From Parabacteroides hominis (lineage in GTDB: Bacteria > Bacteroidota > Bacteroidia > Bacteroidales > Tannerellaceae): a stretch of 64,000 bases of DNA. This document shows positions 1 to 8,638 of this stretch, one piece after another; position 1 is the stretch's first letter, and every line of letters starts with the position of its first letter. Location of the stretch: the NCBI RefSeq assembly GCF_014287585.1, contig NZ_JACOOJ010000020.1, positions 30,977-94,976 of the forward strand. The letters are read 5' to 3'. The translations under genes were made by a program, and so were the position numbers. The notes under the pieces were generated by a model that worked only from the letters and a program-made list of their open reading frames with translations, made no database searches and was not told where the DNA came from.

Positions 1-1
1 G

Positions 2-418
2 GTGAATGAGAATGTGAAACGGGTCAGCCTGATCCTGCTCACACTGGCCGTGATGCTGATGGCAATCTCGTTTGTGCTGATCAGTAACACGATCCGTCTG
101 CTGATTTATTCCAAACGTTTCCTGATCCATACGATGAAACTGGTGGGCGCTACGCCCGGCTTTATCAGAAGGCCGTTTGTGCGGTATAATGTGGTCAGCG
201 GTATTTTTGCGTCCATTCTTGCAATATTCATGCTGACGGGAGCGTTGTATTATTTGCAGAACGAATTATCCGGTTTTATTCAGTTGCTGGATATTAAAGC
301 GTTGATAATTGTTTATGCCGGTGTATTGATAATGGGAATCCTGCTTTCGGTTACGGCTACTGTTTTTGCGGTGAACAAGTATTTACGAATGGGTGTTGAT
401 AAACTATATTATATGTAA
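2..418 (+). CDS. ftsX: Cell division protein FtsX, C-terminal part (cut by window edge)
   Basis: This is the C-terminal 138 residues of an FtsX-type integral membrane protein; the N-terminus lies outside the window. Three hydrophobic segments are visible (about residues 8-32, 62-84 and 100-124). Between the first two sits the conserved FtsX core KLVGATPGFIRRPF (about residues 46-59). FtsX pairs with the ATPase FtsE in the inner membrane and couples the divisome to peptidoglycan hydrolases. The following genes (DUF3098, uppP, truB, queA, folK) are its usual Bacteroidetes neighbours, which supports the call. The GTG at position 2 is only an in-frame codon, not the true start. Confidence 0.88.
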   Translation: MNENVKRVSLILLTLAVMLMAISFVLISNTIRLLIYSKRFLIHTMKLVGATPGFIRRPFVRYNVVSGIFASILAIFMLTGALYYLQNELSGFIQLLDIKALIIVYAGVLIMGILLSVTATVFAVNKYLRMGVDKLYYM

Positions 419-422
419 ATGT

Positions 423-665
423 ATGGCTAAGAGAGATTTTGCTTTTGGAAAAGAAAATTTTATTTTGATCGCTGTTGCTGTTGCTGTTATCGCGATTGGT
501 TTTATGTTGATGAGTGGTGGCGGTTCACAGGATCCGACAGGTTTCAATCCTGAGATTTTCAGTTCCCGCCGTATTGTTGTGGCTCCGGCTGTGACGGTGA
601 TCGGTTTTGTATTGATGATTTTCGGTATTTTGAAAAATAGCAAAAATAAGGAAGTCGCAGAATGA
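423..665 (+). CDS. DUF3098 family small membrane protein
   Basis: The protein has 80 residues and two transmembrane segments (about residues 12-30 and 48-68) separated by a short loop containing [19 protein letters not shown]. It matches the DUF3098 family that sits between ftsX and uppP in Bacteroidetes. No biochemical role is known to me. I chose the ATG at 423 ([13 protein letters not shown]) because the upstream in-frame ATG at 393 lies inside ftsX. Its stop overlaps the start of uppP in an ATGA arrangement, so the two are probably translationally coupled. Confidence 0.85.
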   Translation: MAKRDFAFGKENFILIAVAVAVIAIGFMLMSGGGSQDPTGFNPEIFSSRRIVVAPAVTVIGFVLMIFGILKNSKNKEVAE

Positions 666-1462
666 GTTGGTTTGAGGCTTTAGTGCTGGGGATTGTTCAG
701 GGACTTACGGAGTACCTGCCGGTCAGCAGCAGCGGACATCTGGCTATCGGTTCTGCTTTGTTCGGGATTCAGGGAGAAGAAAACTTGGCATTTACGATCG
801 TTGTCCATGTGGCGACCGTGTTTAGTACGCTGGTTATTTTATGGAAAGAGATCGAATGGATATTCCGAGGTTTGTTCAAGTTCAAGATGAACGCAGAAAC
901 GCGTTACGTGATCAATATCCTGATTTCTATGATTCCTATCGGTATTGTAGGCGTGTTCTTCAAGGATACGGTGGAAGATATTTTTGGATCGGGGCTGTTG
1001 ATTGTCGGTTGTATGTTGTTGCTGACGGCTGCATTGCTCGCATTCTCCTATTATGCCAAACCCCGCCAGAAAGAGAATATCTCGATGAAGGATGCCTTTA
1101 TTATCGGTTTGGCTCAGGCGTGTGCCGTGATGCCGGGACTTTCCCGTTCCGGAACAACGATTGCGACCGGTTTGTTGTTAGGAAACAATAAGGCGAAACT
1201 GGCCCAGTTCTCATTCCTGATGGTTATTCCCCCGATTTTGGGTGAAGCGTTGCTGGATGTCATGAAAGCGGTAAAAGGCGAAGCGGTGGCAGGCGATATT
1301 CCGGCACAGTCATTGGTGGTCGGCTTTATTGCTGCATTCATATCGGGATGTATCGCCTGTAAATGGATGATCAATATCGTTAAGAAGGGGAAACTGATTT
1401 ATTTCGCCATCTATTGTGCAATTGCAGGGTTGGTTACAATTGCCTGTACGTTACTTAAATAA
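662..1462 (+). CDS. uppP: Undecaprenyl-diphosphatase (UppP/BacA)
   Basis: This integral membrane phosphatase of 266 residues removes a phosphate from undecaprenyl pyrophosphate, so that the lipid carrier for peptidoglycan and surface glycans can be reused; it also confers basal bacitracin tolerance. Both family signatures are present: [14 protein letters not shown] at residues 13-26, with the Glu-17, Ser and His of the active site, and [10 protein letters not shown] near residue 158. The length is normal for the family. It overlaps the upstream DUF3098 gene by 4 bases and truB follows after 2 bases, so it lies within one operon. Confidence 0.97.
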   Translation: MSWFEALVLGIVQGLTEYLPVSSSGHLAIGSALFGIQGEENLAFTIVVHVATVFSTLVILWKEIEWIFRGLFKFKMNAETRYVINILISMIPIGIVGVFFKDTVEDIFGSGLLIVGCMLLLTAALLAFSYYAKPRQKENISMKDAFIIGLAQACAVMPGLSRSGTTIATGLLLGNNKAKLAQFSFLMVIPPILGEALLDVMKAVKGEAVAGDIPAQSLVVGFIAAFISGCIACKWMINIVKKGKLIYFAIYCAIAGLVTIACTLLK

Positions 1463-1464
1463 GA

Positions 1465-2175
1465 ATGGATTTTATAGCAGGAGAAGTATTATATTTCAAT
1501 AAGCCCTTAAAGTGGACTTCCTTTGACCTGGTGAACAAGTTCCGCTATAAGTTATCGCGGAAACTGAAGGTGAAAAAGATAAAAGTGGGACACGCCGGAA
1601 CATTGGATCCGCTGGCGACAGGGGTTATGATTGTTTGTACGGGCAAGGCCACCAAGAGAATCGATGAATTTCAGTATCAGACGAAAGAGTATGTCGCTAC
1701 CCTGAAGTTGGGGGAAACGACTCCTTCTTTTGATTTGGAAAAAGGGATAGACGGAGTATATCCGACAGAACATATTACCCGTGAGGAAGTAGAGAAGGTG
1801 TTGCAGTCGTTCGTAGGGACGATTCAGCAGATTCCGCCGGTTTTTTCGGCTTGTAAGGTGGATGGTAAGCGGGCGTATGAGTTGGCTCGCAAGGGTGAAG
1901 AAGTGGAATTGAAGTCCAAGACGCTTGTGATCGATGAAATGGAACTGTTGGAGTGTGATCTGCCGGTAATCAAGATACGGGTGGTTTGCAGCAAAGGGAC
2001 TTATATCCGCGCTTTGGCACGTGATATCGGTGTCGCCCTTCAGTCAGGCGCTCATCTGATTGCTCTCGAACGGACTCGTATCGGAGATATCACGCTGGAC
2101 AAATGTATGTCTCCTGATGATATCGATGTCTTTTTAGATGAAAATGTCGCAATCGGGAAGGATTGTGAGGACTAA
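1465..2175 (+). CDS. truB: tRNA pseudouridine(55) synthase TruB
   Basis: TruB isomerises uridine 55 of the T-loop of tRNAs to pseudouridine. The catalytic aspartate is Asp-48 in the motif [12 protein letters not shown], the same number as in E. coli. The second conserved block [12 protein letters not shown] and the substrate-binding block [15 protein letters not shown] are present. At 236 residues it lacks the long C-terminal PUA extension of the E. coli enzyme, which is normal in Bacteroidetes. It follows uppP after 2 bases and precedes queA, another tRNA modification gene. Confidence 0.97.
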   Translation: MDFIAGEVLYFNKPLKWTSFDLVNKFRYKLSRKLKVKKIKVGHAGTLDPLATGVMIVCTGKATKRIDEFQYQTKEYVATLKLGETTPSFDLEKGIDGVYPTEHITREEVEKVLQSFVGTIQQIPPVFSACKVDGKRAYELARKGEEVELKSKTLVIDEMELLECDLPVIKIRVVCSKGTYIRALARDIGVALQSGAHLIALERTRIGDITLDKCMSPDDIDVFLDENVAIGKDCED

Positions 2176-2212
2176 TAATGATAAGAATAAAATAAAACAT
2201 AGAATTTATATT

Positions 2213-3262
2213 ATGAAGCTGTCGAAATTCAAATTTAACTTACCGCAGGAGCTGATCGCTCTCCATCCGGCAAAGAACAGGGACGAGTCCAGATTGATGG
2301 TTATCAATCGCAATACAGGAGAGATCGAACATAAAGTATTCAAAGACTTGCTGAGCTATTTCGGAGAAAAAGATGTGTTCATCTTCAATAACACAAAGGT
2401 TTTTCCTGCCCGTTTATACGGGAACAAGGAAAAGACTGGCGCTCGTATCGAGGTCTTTCTTTTGCGTGAGCTGAATGAGGAAAATCGTTTATGGGATGTT
2501 TTGGTCGATCCCGCTCGTAAAATCCGTATCGGTAATAAATTGTATTTTGGTGAAGATGATTCGATGGTGGCTGAAGTGATCGATAATACGACATCACGCG
2601 GCCGTACCTTGCGTTTCCTTTATGACGGGAACCATGATGAATTTAAAAAGGCATTGTATGCATTGGGCGAAACCCCGCTGCCTAAATATATCGACCGTCC
2701 TGTAGAAGCGGATGATGAAGATCGTTATCAGAATATTTTTGCTACGGAAGAAGGGGCTGTCGTGGCTCCCGCTGCTGGTCTTCATTTCAGCCGTGAGCTG
2801 ATGAAACGTTTGGAGATCAAGGATTGCCAGTTCGCTTATCTGACACTGCATTCAGGTCTGGGTAACTTCCGTGAAATCGATGTGGAAGACCTGACCAAGC
2901 ATAAGATGGATTCCGAACAGATGGTCGTGAACGGGGATGTGGTGAATATCGTGAATACGGCAAAGGATAGCGGACGCCAGATTTGTGCAGTCGGTACGTC
3001 CGTGATGCGCGCTATCGAAACGGCTGTCAGTACGGACGGTCACCTGAAAGAGTTTGAAGGGTGGACCAATAAGTTCATCTTTCCGCCGTATGATTTCAGT
3101 GTAGCGTCCAGCATGATCACAAACTTCCATATGCCGCTGTCCACCCTGTTGATGATGACGGCTTCTTTCGGTGGATACGACCTGATCATGGATGCTTATG
3201 AGGTTGCATTGAAAGAAAAATATAGTTTCGGTGCTTATGGCGATGCCATGTTGATCCTGTAA
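2213..3262 (+). CDS. queA: S-adenosylmethionine:tRNA ribosyltransferase-isomerase QueA
   Basis: QueA transfers and isomerises the ribosyl group of SAM onto 7-aminomethyl-7-deazaguanine in tRNA, making epoxyqueuosine at the wobble position. The protein has 349 residues. It shows the N-terminal [21 protein letters not shown], the [11 protein letters not shown] block, the family signature [11 protein letters not shown] near residue 183, and the C-terminal [18 protein letters not shown] chose ATG 2213 (MKLSKFKF) because a frame open upstream of it overlaps truB and adds residues foreign to the family. SAM use links it loosely to metK nearby. Confidence 0.97.
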   Translation: MKLSKFKFNLPQELIALHPAKNRDESRLMVINRNTGEIEHKVFKDLLSYFGEKDVFIFNNTKVFPARLYGNKEKTGARIEVFLLRELNEENRLWDVLVDPARKIRIGNKLYFGEDDSMVAEVIDNTTSRGRTLRFLYDGNHDEFKKALYALGETPLPKYIDRPVEADDEDRYQNIFATEEGAVVAPAAGLHFSRELMKRLEIKDCQFAYLTLHSGLGNFREIDVEDLTKHKMDSEQMVVNGDVVNIVNTAKDSGRQICAVGTSVMRAIETAVSTDGHLKEFEGWTNKFIFPPYDFSVASSMITNFHMPLSTLLMMTASFGGYDLIMDAYEVALKEKYSFGAYGDAMLIL

Positions 3263-3273
3263 AACGGGTACTT

Positions 3274-3732
3274 ATGGCGATTGCATACCTGGGCTTGGGA
3301 ACCAATATCGGGAACAAGCGACGGAACATGATAACAGCCGCAGCGTTGTTAGCTGAAAGGGTGGGAGATGTTCTCGCCCTTTCCGGTTTCTATGAAACGG
3401 AACCGTGGGGATTCGAGTCGGAGAACTTTTTCTTGAATGCGGCTGTTAAATTGAAGACTTCTTTTTCTCCGTTGGAATTATTGCAGATAACCCAGCAGAT
3501 CGAAAAAGAATTGGGCCGCGCGGAAAAAAGCAACGGGGTCTATCATGACCGCATTATCGATATCGATATCCTTCTGTATGATGATGAAGTTTTACAGACA
3601 CCGGAGCTTACCTTGCCGCACCCTCTTATGCTTGAACGGAAGTTTGTGATGGACCCTTTGGCCGAAATAGCTCCGTTTGTCGTGCATCCTGTGTTGAAAG
3701 AACGTATAATAGATTTAAAAGAACGATTATGA
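3274..3732 (+). CDS. folK: 2-amino-4-hydroxy-6-hydroxymethyldihydropteridine diphosphokinase FolK
   Basis: FolK transfers pyrophosphate from ATP to 6-hydroxymethyl-7,8-dihydropterin in folate synthesis. The 152-residue protein has the N-terminal AYLGLGTNIGNKRRNM, the ETEPWGFESENFFLNAAVKL block, and the hallmark HDRIIDIDILLYDDE that holds the two Mg-binding aspartates and the ATP-contacting arginine. It starts 11 bases after queA. Its stop overlaps the next small gene by 4 bases (ATGA), indicating coupled translation. Confidence 0.96.
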   Translation: MAIAYLGLGTNIGNKRRNMITAAALLAERVGDVLALSGFYETEPWGFESENFFLNAAVKLKTSFSPLELLQITQQIEKELGRAEKSNGVYHDRIIDIDILLYDDEVLQTPELTLPHPLMLERKFVMDPLAEIAPFVVHPVLKERIIDLKERL

Positions 3733-3920
3733 ATGACAATGAAAAGATATTAACAGAAGGTGGCATGGTCTTTAAGAAAAAAGGTAAAGATGAAAATGCC
3801 GGAGAGAAAAAGATCAAGTTCTCTGACTTCCTGCGTGGTACGCATAAATCAGGCTCGGCAAAGATGAGAGCCGAGTTTAAATATAAAAAAGCCTTGCGTA
3901 ACACTAAAAAGAAAAAATAA
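3729..3920 (+). CDS. Small basic hypothetical protein downstream of folK
   Basis: This is a 63-residue soluble protein with no membrane segment, rich in Lys and ending in a polybasic tail KNTKKKK-type run. Recognisable features are FKKKGKDENAGEKKIKFSDFLRGTH in the middle and an overall positive charge, so nucleic-acid or ribosome binding is possible but unproven. I do not recognise a family. The 4-base overlap with folK and the codon use resembling its neighbours argue that it is a real gene and the last of the uppP-folK operon. Confidence 0.6.
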   Translation: MNDNEKILTEGGMVFKKKGKDENAGEKKIKFSDFLRGTHKSGSAKMRAEFKYKKALRNTKKKK

Positions 3921-3950
3921 TTGTCGATTATCAATTGTCAATTGTCAATT
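3918..3950 (+). repeat. 33-bp direct repeat, copy 1 (ATTGTCAATT-rich)
   Basis: This copy matches 4138-4170 with a single mismatch (TTGTCG here, TTGTCA there). Each copy is internally repetitive, made of CAATTGT/ATTGTCA units, and CAATTG is itself a palindrome. A degenerate third piece, CGTCAATTGTAAATTG, lies at about 4094-4110. The copies bracket the metK leader. Confidence 0.85.
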
Positions 3951-3964
3951 GTTTTGTACTTTTG
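3935..3964 (+). promoter_or_regulatory. Probable metK promoter (TTG -33, TACTTTTG -7)
   Basis: The box TACTTTTG at 3957-3964 fits the Bacteroides TAnnTTTG consensus exactly, and a TTG at 3935-3937 lies 19 bases upstream. The TTG is part of the first copy of the ATTGTCA repeat. The predicted start of transcription is about 3970-3972, only a few bases before the riboswitch-like pseudoknot, leaving a leader of about 210 bases before metK. Confidence 0.6.
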
Positions 3965-3976
3965 TGTCCGAATTGA

Positions 3977-4029
3977 TGTGGATAGATTTGTATTGCTTGC
4001 AACCACAGGAAAAAATGCTAAAAACAAGC
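3977..4029 (+). promoter_or_regulatory. Candidate SAM-II-type riboswitch (H-type pseudoknot) in the metK leader
   Basis: P1 is formed by TGTGG (3977-3981) with CCACA (4003-4007). Inside its loop, GCTT (3995-3998) pairs with AAGC (4026-4029) and GCA (3999-4001) with TGC (4016-4018), giving a classic pseudoknot. The first loop contains GATTT and the last strand reads AAAAATGCTAAAAA, resembling the SAM-II consensus features GAUUU and AAAUGnnGCUAAAAA. The gene downstream is SAM synthetase, a natural target for SAM feedback, and the element sits at the predicted 5' end of the transcript. Unusual for SAM-II, about 150 bases separate it from the start codon. The related SAM-V class is an alternative. 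Confidence 0.55.
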
Positions 4030-4137
4030 CTTTATATTACTGCCGTCCGGCAAAGCAAATTTCCCTCGTCAATCCATTAATTTGATTTATTAACCGTCAA
4101 TTGTAAATTGCCTGTTGACTTTATCGGGTTTATCCTT

Positions 4138-4170
4138 TAATTGTCAATTATCAATTGTCAATTGTCAATT
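4138..4170 (+). repeat. 33-bp direct repeat, copy 2, abutting metK
   Basis: Identical to 3918-3950 except at one base. It ends 9 bases before the metK ATG, so it occupies the translation initiation region. It happens to be open in the metK frame, which extends the frame to a TTG at 4141 and could mislead start calling. Confidence 0.85.
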
Positions 4171-4179
4171 CAAAAAACG

Positions 4180-5466
4180 ATGAGTTATTTATTCACCTCC
4201 GAATCGGTGTCCGAAGGGCACCCCGATAAAGTAGCCGATCAGATATCGGATGCTTTGCTGGATGAGTTCCTGGCTTATGACAAGAACTCTAAAGTTGCTT
4301 GCGAAACCCTTGTAACAACCGGACAGGTTGTCTTGGCTGGAGAAGTAAAATCAAGTGCTTACGTGGATGTACAGGATGTAGCCCGTAACGTGATCGAAAA
4401 AATTGGTTATACGAAAAGCGAATACCAGTTTGAAGCGAAATCATGTGGCGTGTTCTCTTCTATCCATGAACAGAGTGGCGACATTAACCGTGGTGTTGAA
4501 CGCGAAGACCCTTATAACCAAGGTGCGGGCGACCAGGGTATGATGTTCGGTTATGCTACTAATGAAACAGAAAACTACATGCCTCTGGCATTAGATCTTT
4601 CACACAGCTTGTTGTGGGAGCTTGCCGAGATACGCAAGAATGAAAACGACCTGATGCCTTACCTCCGTCCGGATGCTAAGAGCCAGGTGACGATTGAATA
4701 TGATGACAACGGTAAACCGTTGCGCATCGATACGATTGTTGTTTCTACACAACATGATGAATTTATCACTGCAAAAGGTATCACACAGGAAGAAGCGGAT
4801 CTGGCTATGCAGAAAAAGATCGCTGAAGATGTGAAGAGCATACTGATCCCGCGTGTAAAGGCTCAGTATCCGGCTCATGTTCAGGCTTTGTTCAATGATG
4901 ATATCATCTATCACGTGAACCCGACCGGAAAGTTCGTGATCGGTGGTCCTCACGGCGATACTGGTCTGACGGGCCGTAAGATCATTGTTGATACATACGG
5001 AGGTAAAGGTGCTCACGGTGGTGGTGCATTCTCAGGAAAAGATCCTTCGAAGGTAGACCGTTCTGCTGCATATGCAGCTCGCCATATCGCGAAGAATCTG
5101 GTTGCTGCCGGTGTGGCTGATGAAATGCTGGTACAGGTATCTTATGCAATCGGTGTTGCTAAACCGATGAATATCTTCGTCAATACATTCGGCCGTGCTA
5201 ACGTGAAAATGACGGATGGAGAGATCGCAGAAAAGATCTGGAACCTGTTCGATATGCGTCCGAAAGCAATCGAGGAACGTCTGAAACTGCGTAACCCGAT
5301 CTATCTGGAAACAGCATCTTACGGCCATATGGGACGTAAGCCGCAGGTTGTGACGAAGACATTTACATCCCGTTACAATCCGGAGCCGACTATCTGTGAA
5401 GTGGAACTGTTTACCTGGGAAAAACTGGATTACGTCGATAAGGTAAAAGAAGCATTCGGTCTTTAA
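4180..5466 (+). CDS. metK: S-adenosylmethionine synthetase MetK
   Basis: MetK makes SAM from methionine and ATP in the cytoplasm. The 428-residue protein shows the N-terminal [17 protein letters not shown] with the ATP-binding histidine, the [12 protein letters not shown] hexapeptide motif near residue 113, and the glycine-rich phosphate loop [21 protein letters not shown] chose ATG 4180 (MSYLFTSES) because the family starts there and the upstream frame only translates the repeat. It stands alone between a leader with a SAM-II-like pseudoknot and a strong terminator. Confidence 0.97.
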   Translation: MSYLFTSESVSEGHPDKVADQISDALLDEFLAYDKNSKVACETLVTTGQVVLAGEVKSSAYVDVQDVARNVIEKIGYTKSEYQFEAKSCGVFSSIHEQSGDINRGVEREDPYNQGAGDQGMMFGYATNETENYMPLALDLSHSLLWELAEIRKNENDLMPYLRPDAKSQVTIEYDDNGKPLRIDTIVVSTQHDEFITAKGITQEEADLAMQKKIAEDVKSILIPRVKAQYPAHVQALFNDDIIYHVNPTGKFVIGGPHGDTGLTGRKIIVDTYGGKGAHGGGAFSGKDPSKVDRSAAYAARHIAKNLVAAGVADEMLVQVSYAIGVAKPMNIFVNTFGRANVKMTDGEIAEKIWNLFDMRPKAIEERLKLRNPIYLETASYGHMGRKPQVVTKTFTSRYNPEPTICEVELFTWEKLDYVDKVKEAFGL

Positions 5467-5492
5467 TGTAACCCGTTTGTACGAACATATAT

Positions 5493-5555
5493 TAGCTCCC
5501 GTCTGAAAAAAATCGGTTCTTGTTCCGTTTTTTTTCGGACAGGAGCTATTTTTAT
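5493..5555 (+). terminator. Rho-independent terminator after metK
   Basis: A long inverted repeat runs from TAGCTCCCGTCTGAAAAAAA (5493) to a near-perfect complement ending in GGACAGGAGCTA (5548), with the loop TTCTTGTT, followed by a T-rich tract. It begins 26 bases after the metK stop. Confidence 0.8.
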
Positions 5556-5566
5556 TTTATATTTCA

Positions 5567-5574
5567 TATATTTG
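5567..5574 (+). promoter_or_regulatory. Possible -7 box (TATATTTG) for the M16 peptidase gene
   Basis: TATATTTG matches TAnnTTTG and lies 30 bases before the start codon, directly after the metK terminator. No clear TTG is found at the expected upstream distance, so the evidence is the -7 box and position only. Confidence 0.4.
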
Positions 5575-5603
5575 ACGCATGTAATTATCTAAATCTAAAA
5601 TTT

Positions 5604-8516
5604 ATGCGTAAAACGATTCAGTTTCTTCAGTTAGCCTTTATTCTCCTTTTGGCTACTGCATGTGCAGAGACTTCCCCGTTTAAATACGAGTCGGTCCCGA
5701 ACGATCCTCTGAAAGCCCGTATCTATACTCTTGATAACGGCTTGAAGGTGTATATGACTGTGAATAAAGAGACCCCGCGTATTCAAACGTATATCGCCGT
5801 TCGCGTGGGTGGTAAGAATGACCCGGCGGAAACTACCGGTCTGGCACACTATTTTGAACACTTGATGTTTAAAGGAACTCAGCAGTTCGGCACGCAGAAT
5901 TACGAACAGGAAAAACCGATGCTCGATAAGATCGAACAGCTTTTTGAAGTGTATCGTAAGACTACCGATGAGGAAGAACGCCAGGCTATTTATCATCAGA
6001 TCGACAGCGTTTCCTATGAAGCATCCAAGTTGGCAATTCCGAACGAATATGATAAACTGATGTCTGCTATCGGTGCAACCGGAACAAATGCGTATACTGG
6101 GTTTGACCAGACGGTTTATGTGGAAGATATCCCTTCCAATCAGATCGACAACTGGGCAAAGATACAGGCGGATCGTTTTGAAAACAACGTTATCCGTGGT
6201 TTCCATACGGAACTTGAGACTGTGTATGAAGAAAAGAATATGTCTCTTACCAGCGATGGACGTAAAGTGTATGAGGCTGTCCTGACTGCTCTTTTCCCCG
6301 ATCATCCTTATGGAACGCAGACTGTTCTCGGAACACAGGAAAATCTGAAGAACCCGTCTATAACGAATATCAAGAACTACCATAAAACTTGGTATGTTCC
6401 TAACAATATGGCAATCTGTCTGTCCGGAGATTTTGATCCGGACCAGATGATCGAGACGATCAATAAATATTTCGGTCATTTGAAACCGAACTCCAATCTG
6501 CCGAAGTTGCCGGTGACACATGAATCTCCGATTAAAGCTCCGGTTGTAAAAGAAGTGTTGGGTGTCGATGCCGAAAATGTGACATTGGGTTGGCGTTTTC
6601 CGGGTGCTGCTTCTCCTGACCAGGATTTGCTGAATTTGACAGGCGAAATTATCAATAATGGCAAAGCCGGTTTATTGGATGTCGATTTGGTTCAGCAACA
6701 GAAAGTATTAAGTTGCTATGCCGGAACATACGGAATGTCTGATTATAACGCTTTTGTTATTAACGGTCGCCCGAAACAAGGACAAACATTGGATGAAGTG
6801 AAAGACCTTTTCTTAGCTGAAATCGATAAGTTGAAGAAAGGTGAGTTTGACGAAGGTCTGCTGGAAGCTGCGATCAACAACTATAAACTGATGCAAATGT
6901 ACCGGATGGACCGTAACGACGGCCGTGCCGATATGTTCGTCTCTTCTTTTATCGACGGTGTCGATTGGAAAGACGAAGTCGCTTCGTTGGACCGCATGAG
7001 CAAAGTGACAAAACAGCAGATCGTTGATTTTGCCAACAAGTACTTCGGTGACAACTATGCGCTCATCTATAAGAAACAAGGTAAAGATCCGAATGAAAAG
7101 AAGATCGAAAAACCTAAAATCACTCCGATCGTGATGAACCGCGACAGCTCAAGTATGTTCCTGAAAGAAATCCAGGTTTCAAAAGTCGCACCGATCGAAC
7201 CGGTATTCCTGGACTATAGTAAGGATTTGCAAAAACTGACTGCCAAGTCCAATATTCCGGTATTGTATAAAGAGAATACCTCCAACGATCTCTTCTCTCT
7301 GATGTATGTATTCGATATGGGTACGAATAACGATAAGGCAATGGGGACTGCTTTCGAATATATGAAGTATTTGGGCACATCCAAAAAGAGCTTGAAGGAA
7401 ATCAATGAAGAATTCTACAAGTTGGCTTGTTACTTCAACGTATTCCCCGGTTCAGACCGTACATATGTGATGCTGGAAGGTTTGAAAGAGAATATGCCGA
7501 AAGCAATGGCTCTGTTTGAAGAAATCCTGGCCGACGCACAGGTTAATAAGGAGGCTTATGGAAACCTTGCCGGCGATATCTTGAAAAAACGGGCTGATGC
7601 TAAATTGAACCAGGGACAGAATTTCAACAAACTGATCCAGTATGCTATCTGGGGACCGAAGTCTCCTGCAACAAATGTACTGACAACTGCCGAGTTGCAG
7701 CAGATGGACCCGCAGGAACTTGTCGATCGCATTCATAAGATCAATTCATTCGATCATAAGATATTATATTATGGTCCGGAAAAACCGCAGGCTGTTCTGG
7801 ATATTATCAAACAATATCATAATGTTCCTGACCAGTTGCAACCGGTTCCGGCAGCTATCGAGTTCAGCCAGCAGGAAACTCCGGAAAATAAAGTTCTGCT
7901 TGCACAATACGATGCTAAACAGATTTATTTCTCTGCAGTCTCTAACCGGGGTGAAAAGTTCGATCCGGCTATCCAGCCTACATTGGATATGTATAATGAA
8001 TACTTCGGTGGCGGTATGAACGCGATCGTATTCCAGGAAATGCGTGAATCGCGTGGTCTGGCTTATTCCGCAGGAGCTTTCCTGATTACTCCGTCCAAAC
8101 TGAAATATCCGTATGTATACCGTACGTTTATTGCGACCCAGAATGATAAGATGATCGATGCGATGAAGGCATTCGATGAAATTATTAATAATATGCCGGA
8201 ATCAGAAAAAGCATTCAATTTGGCAAAAGACGCTCTTATCACTCGTTTGCGTACGGAGCGTATTACCAAATCAGACGTTCTCTGGTCTTATCTGAATGCT
8301 CAGGATTTAGGTCTGAACACGGATAGCCGTAAAGAACTGTTCGATAAAGCTCCAACAATGACATTGCCTGAAATCAAAGCATTCCAGGAAAAATGGGTAA
8401 AAGGACGTACTTATATCTATTGTGTATTAGGTGATGAAAAGGATCTCGATCTGAAAGGCTTGTCACAGTATGGCCCGATCCAGAAACTGACACAGGAAGA
8501 GTTGTTCGGATATTGA
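5604..8516 (+). CDS. M16 family zinc metallopeptidase, lipoprotein
   Basis: This 970-residue protein has the two-repeat, four-domain layout of pitrilysin-type M16 peptidases such as PqqL and insulysin. The first half carries the inverted zinc motif HYFEH at residues 82-86, and the third zinc ligand is expected in the downstream block HTELETVYEEKN. The second half (from about residue 530) lacks the motif, as is usual for the inactive partner domain. The N-terminus MRKTIQFLQLAFILLLATAC is a lipoprotein signal with Cys-20 as the lipidated residue, so it should be envelope anchored. ATG 5604 was chosen because it gives this signal; a longer frame to 5520 would run into the terminator. Substrate unknown. 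Confidence 0.93.
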   Translation: MRKTIQFLQLAFILLLATACAETSPFKYESVPNDPLKARIYTLDNGLKVYMTVNKETPRIQTYIAVRVGGKNDPAETTGLAHYFEHLMFKGTQQFGTQNYEQEKPMLDKIEQLFEVYRKTTDEEERQAIYHQIDSVSYEASKLAIPNEYDKLMSAIGATGTNAYTGFDQTVYVEDIPSNQIDNWAKIQADRFENNVIRGFHTELETVYEEKNMSLTSDGRKVYEAVLTALFPDHPYGTQTVLGTQENLKNPSITNIKNYHKTWYVPNNMAICLSGDFDPDQMIETINKYFGHLKPNSNLPKLPVTHESPIKAPVVKEVLGVDAENVTLGWRFPGAASPDQDLLNLTGEIINNGKAGLLDVDLVQQQKVLSCYAGTYGMSDYNAFVINGRPKQGQTLDEVKDLFLAEIDKLKKGEFDEGLLEAAINNYKLMQMYRMDRNDGRADMFVSSFIDGVDWKDEVASLDRMSKVTKQQIVDFANKYFGDNYALIYKKQGKDPNEKKIEKPKITPIVMNRDSSSMFLKEIQVSKVAPIEPVFLDYSKDLQKLTAKSNIPVLYKENTSNDLFSLMYVFDMGTNNDKAMGTAFEYMKYLGTSKKSLKEINEEFYKLACYFNVFPGSDRTYVMLEGLKENMPKAMALFEEILADAQVNKEAYGNLAGDILKKRADAKLNQGQNFNKLIQYAIWGPKSPATNVLTTAELQQMDPQELVDRIHKINSFDHKILYYGPEKPQAVLDIIKQYHNVPDQLQPVPAAIEFSQQETPENKVLLAQYDAKQIYFSAVSNRGEKFDPAIQPTLDMYNEYFGGGMNAIVFQEMRESRGLAYSAGAFLITPSKLKYPYVYRTFIATQNDKMIDAMKAFDEIINNMPESEKAFNLAKDALITRLRTERITKSDVLWSYLNAQDLGLNTDSRKELFDKAPTMTLPEIKAFQEKWVKGRTYIYCVLGDEKDLDLKGLSQYGPIQKLTQEELFGY

Positions 8517-8566
8517 TTGTCATAATTTCTTGTGGAGGAAATAGATAGTCTCCTCTAAATAATATT

Positions 8567-8600
8567 ACCCAAGTATATCGTTTATTGTATATACTTGGGT
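8567..8600. promoter_or_regulatory. Perfect 12-bp inverted repeat abutting the sigma-factor promoter
   Basis: ACCCAAGTATAT (8567-8578) is exactly complementary to ATATACTTGGGT (8589-8600) with a 10-base spacer. The last T is also the first base of a TAnnTTTG box, TAAATTTG at 8600-8607. No T-run follows on the plus strand, so an operator or an RNA hairpin is as likely as a terminator of the M16 gene. Confidence 0.6.
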
Positions 8601-8607
8601 AAATTTG
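8600..8607 (+). promoter_or_regulatory. -7 box TAAATTTG upstream of the ECF sigma gene
   Basis: An exact match to TAnnTTTG. Transcription would start near 8613-8615, so the ATG at 8612 would be outside the message and the ATG at 8639 becomes the likelier start of the sigma factor. The -33 element is weak. Confidence 0.5.
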
Positions 8608-8638
8608 TCTAATGCAAATTTATAAAAAACGACATAAG

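Noticed and set aside
4040..4055. Transcription terminator following the metK aptamer
   Set aside because: TGCCGTCCGGCA forms a short stem, but it is weak and has no T-run, so I do not claim an attenuator.
4141..4179. TTG start extending MetK by 13 residues
   Set aside because: The extension only translates the ATTGTCAATT repeat; the family starts at MSYLFTSES (4180).
5631..6521. 296-codon minus-strand frame inside the M16 peptidase gene
   Set aside because: No family features; the plus-strand frame has the HYFEH zinc motif in exactly this segment.
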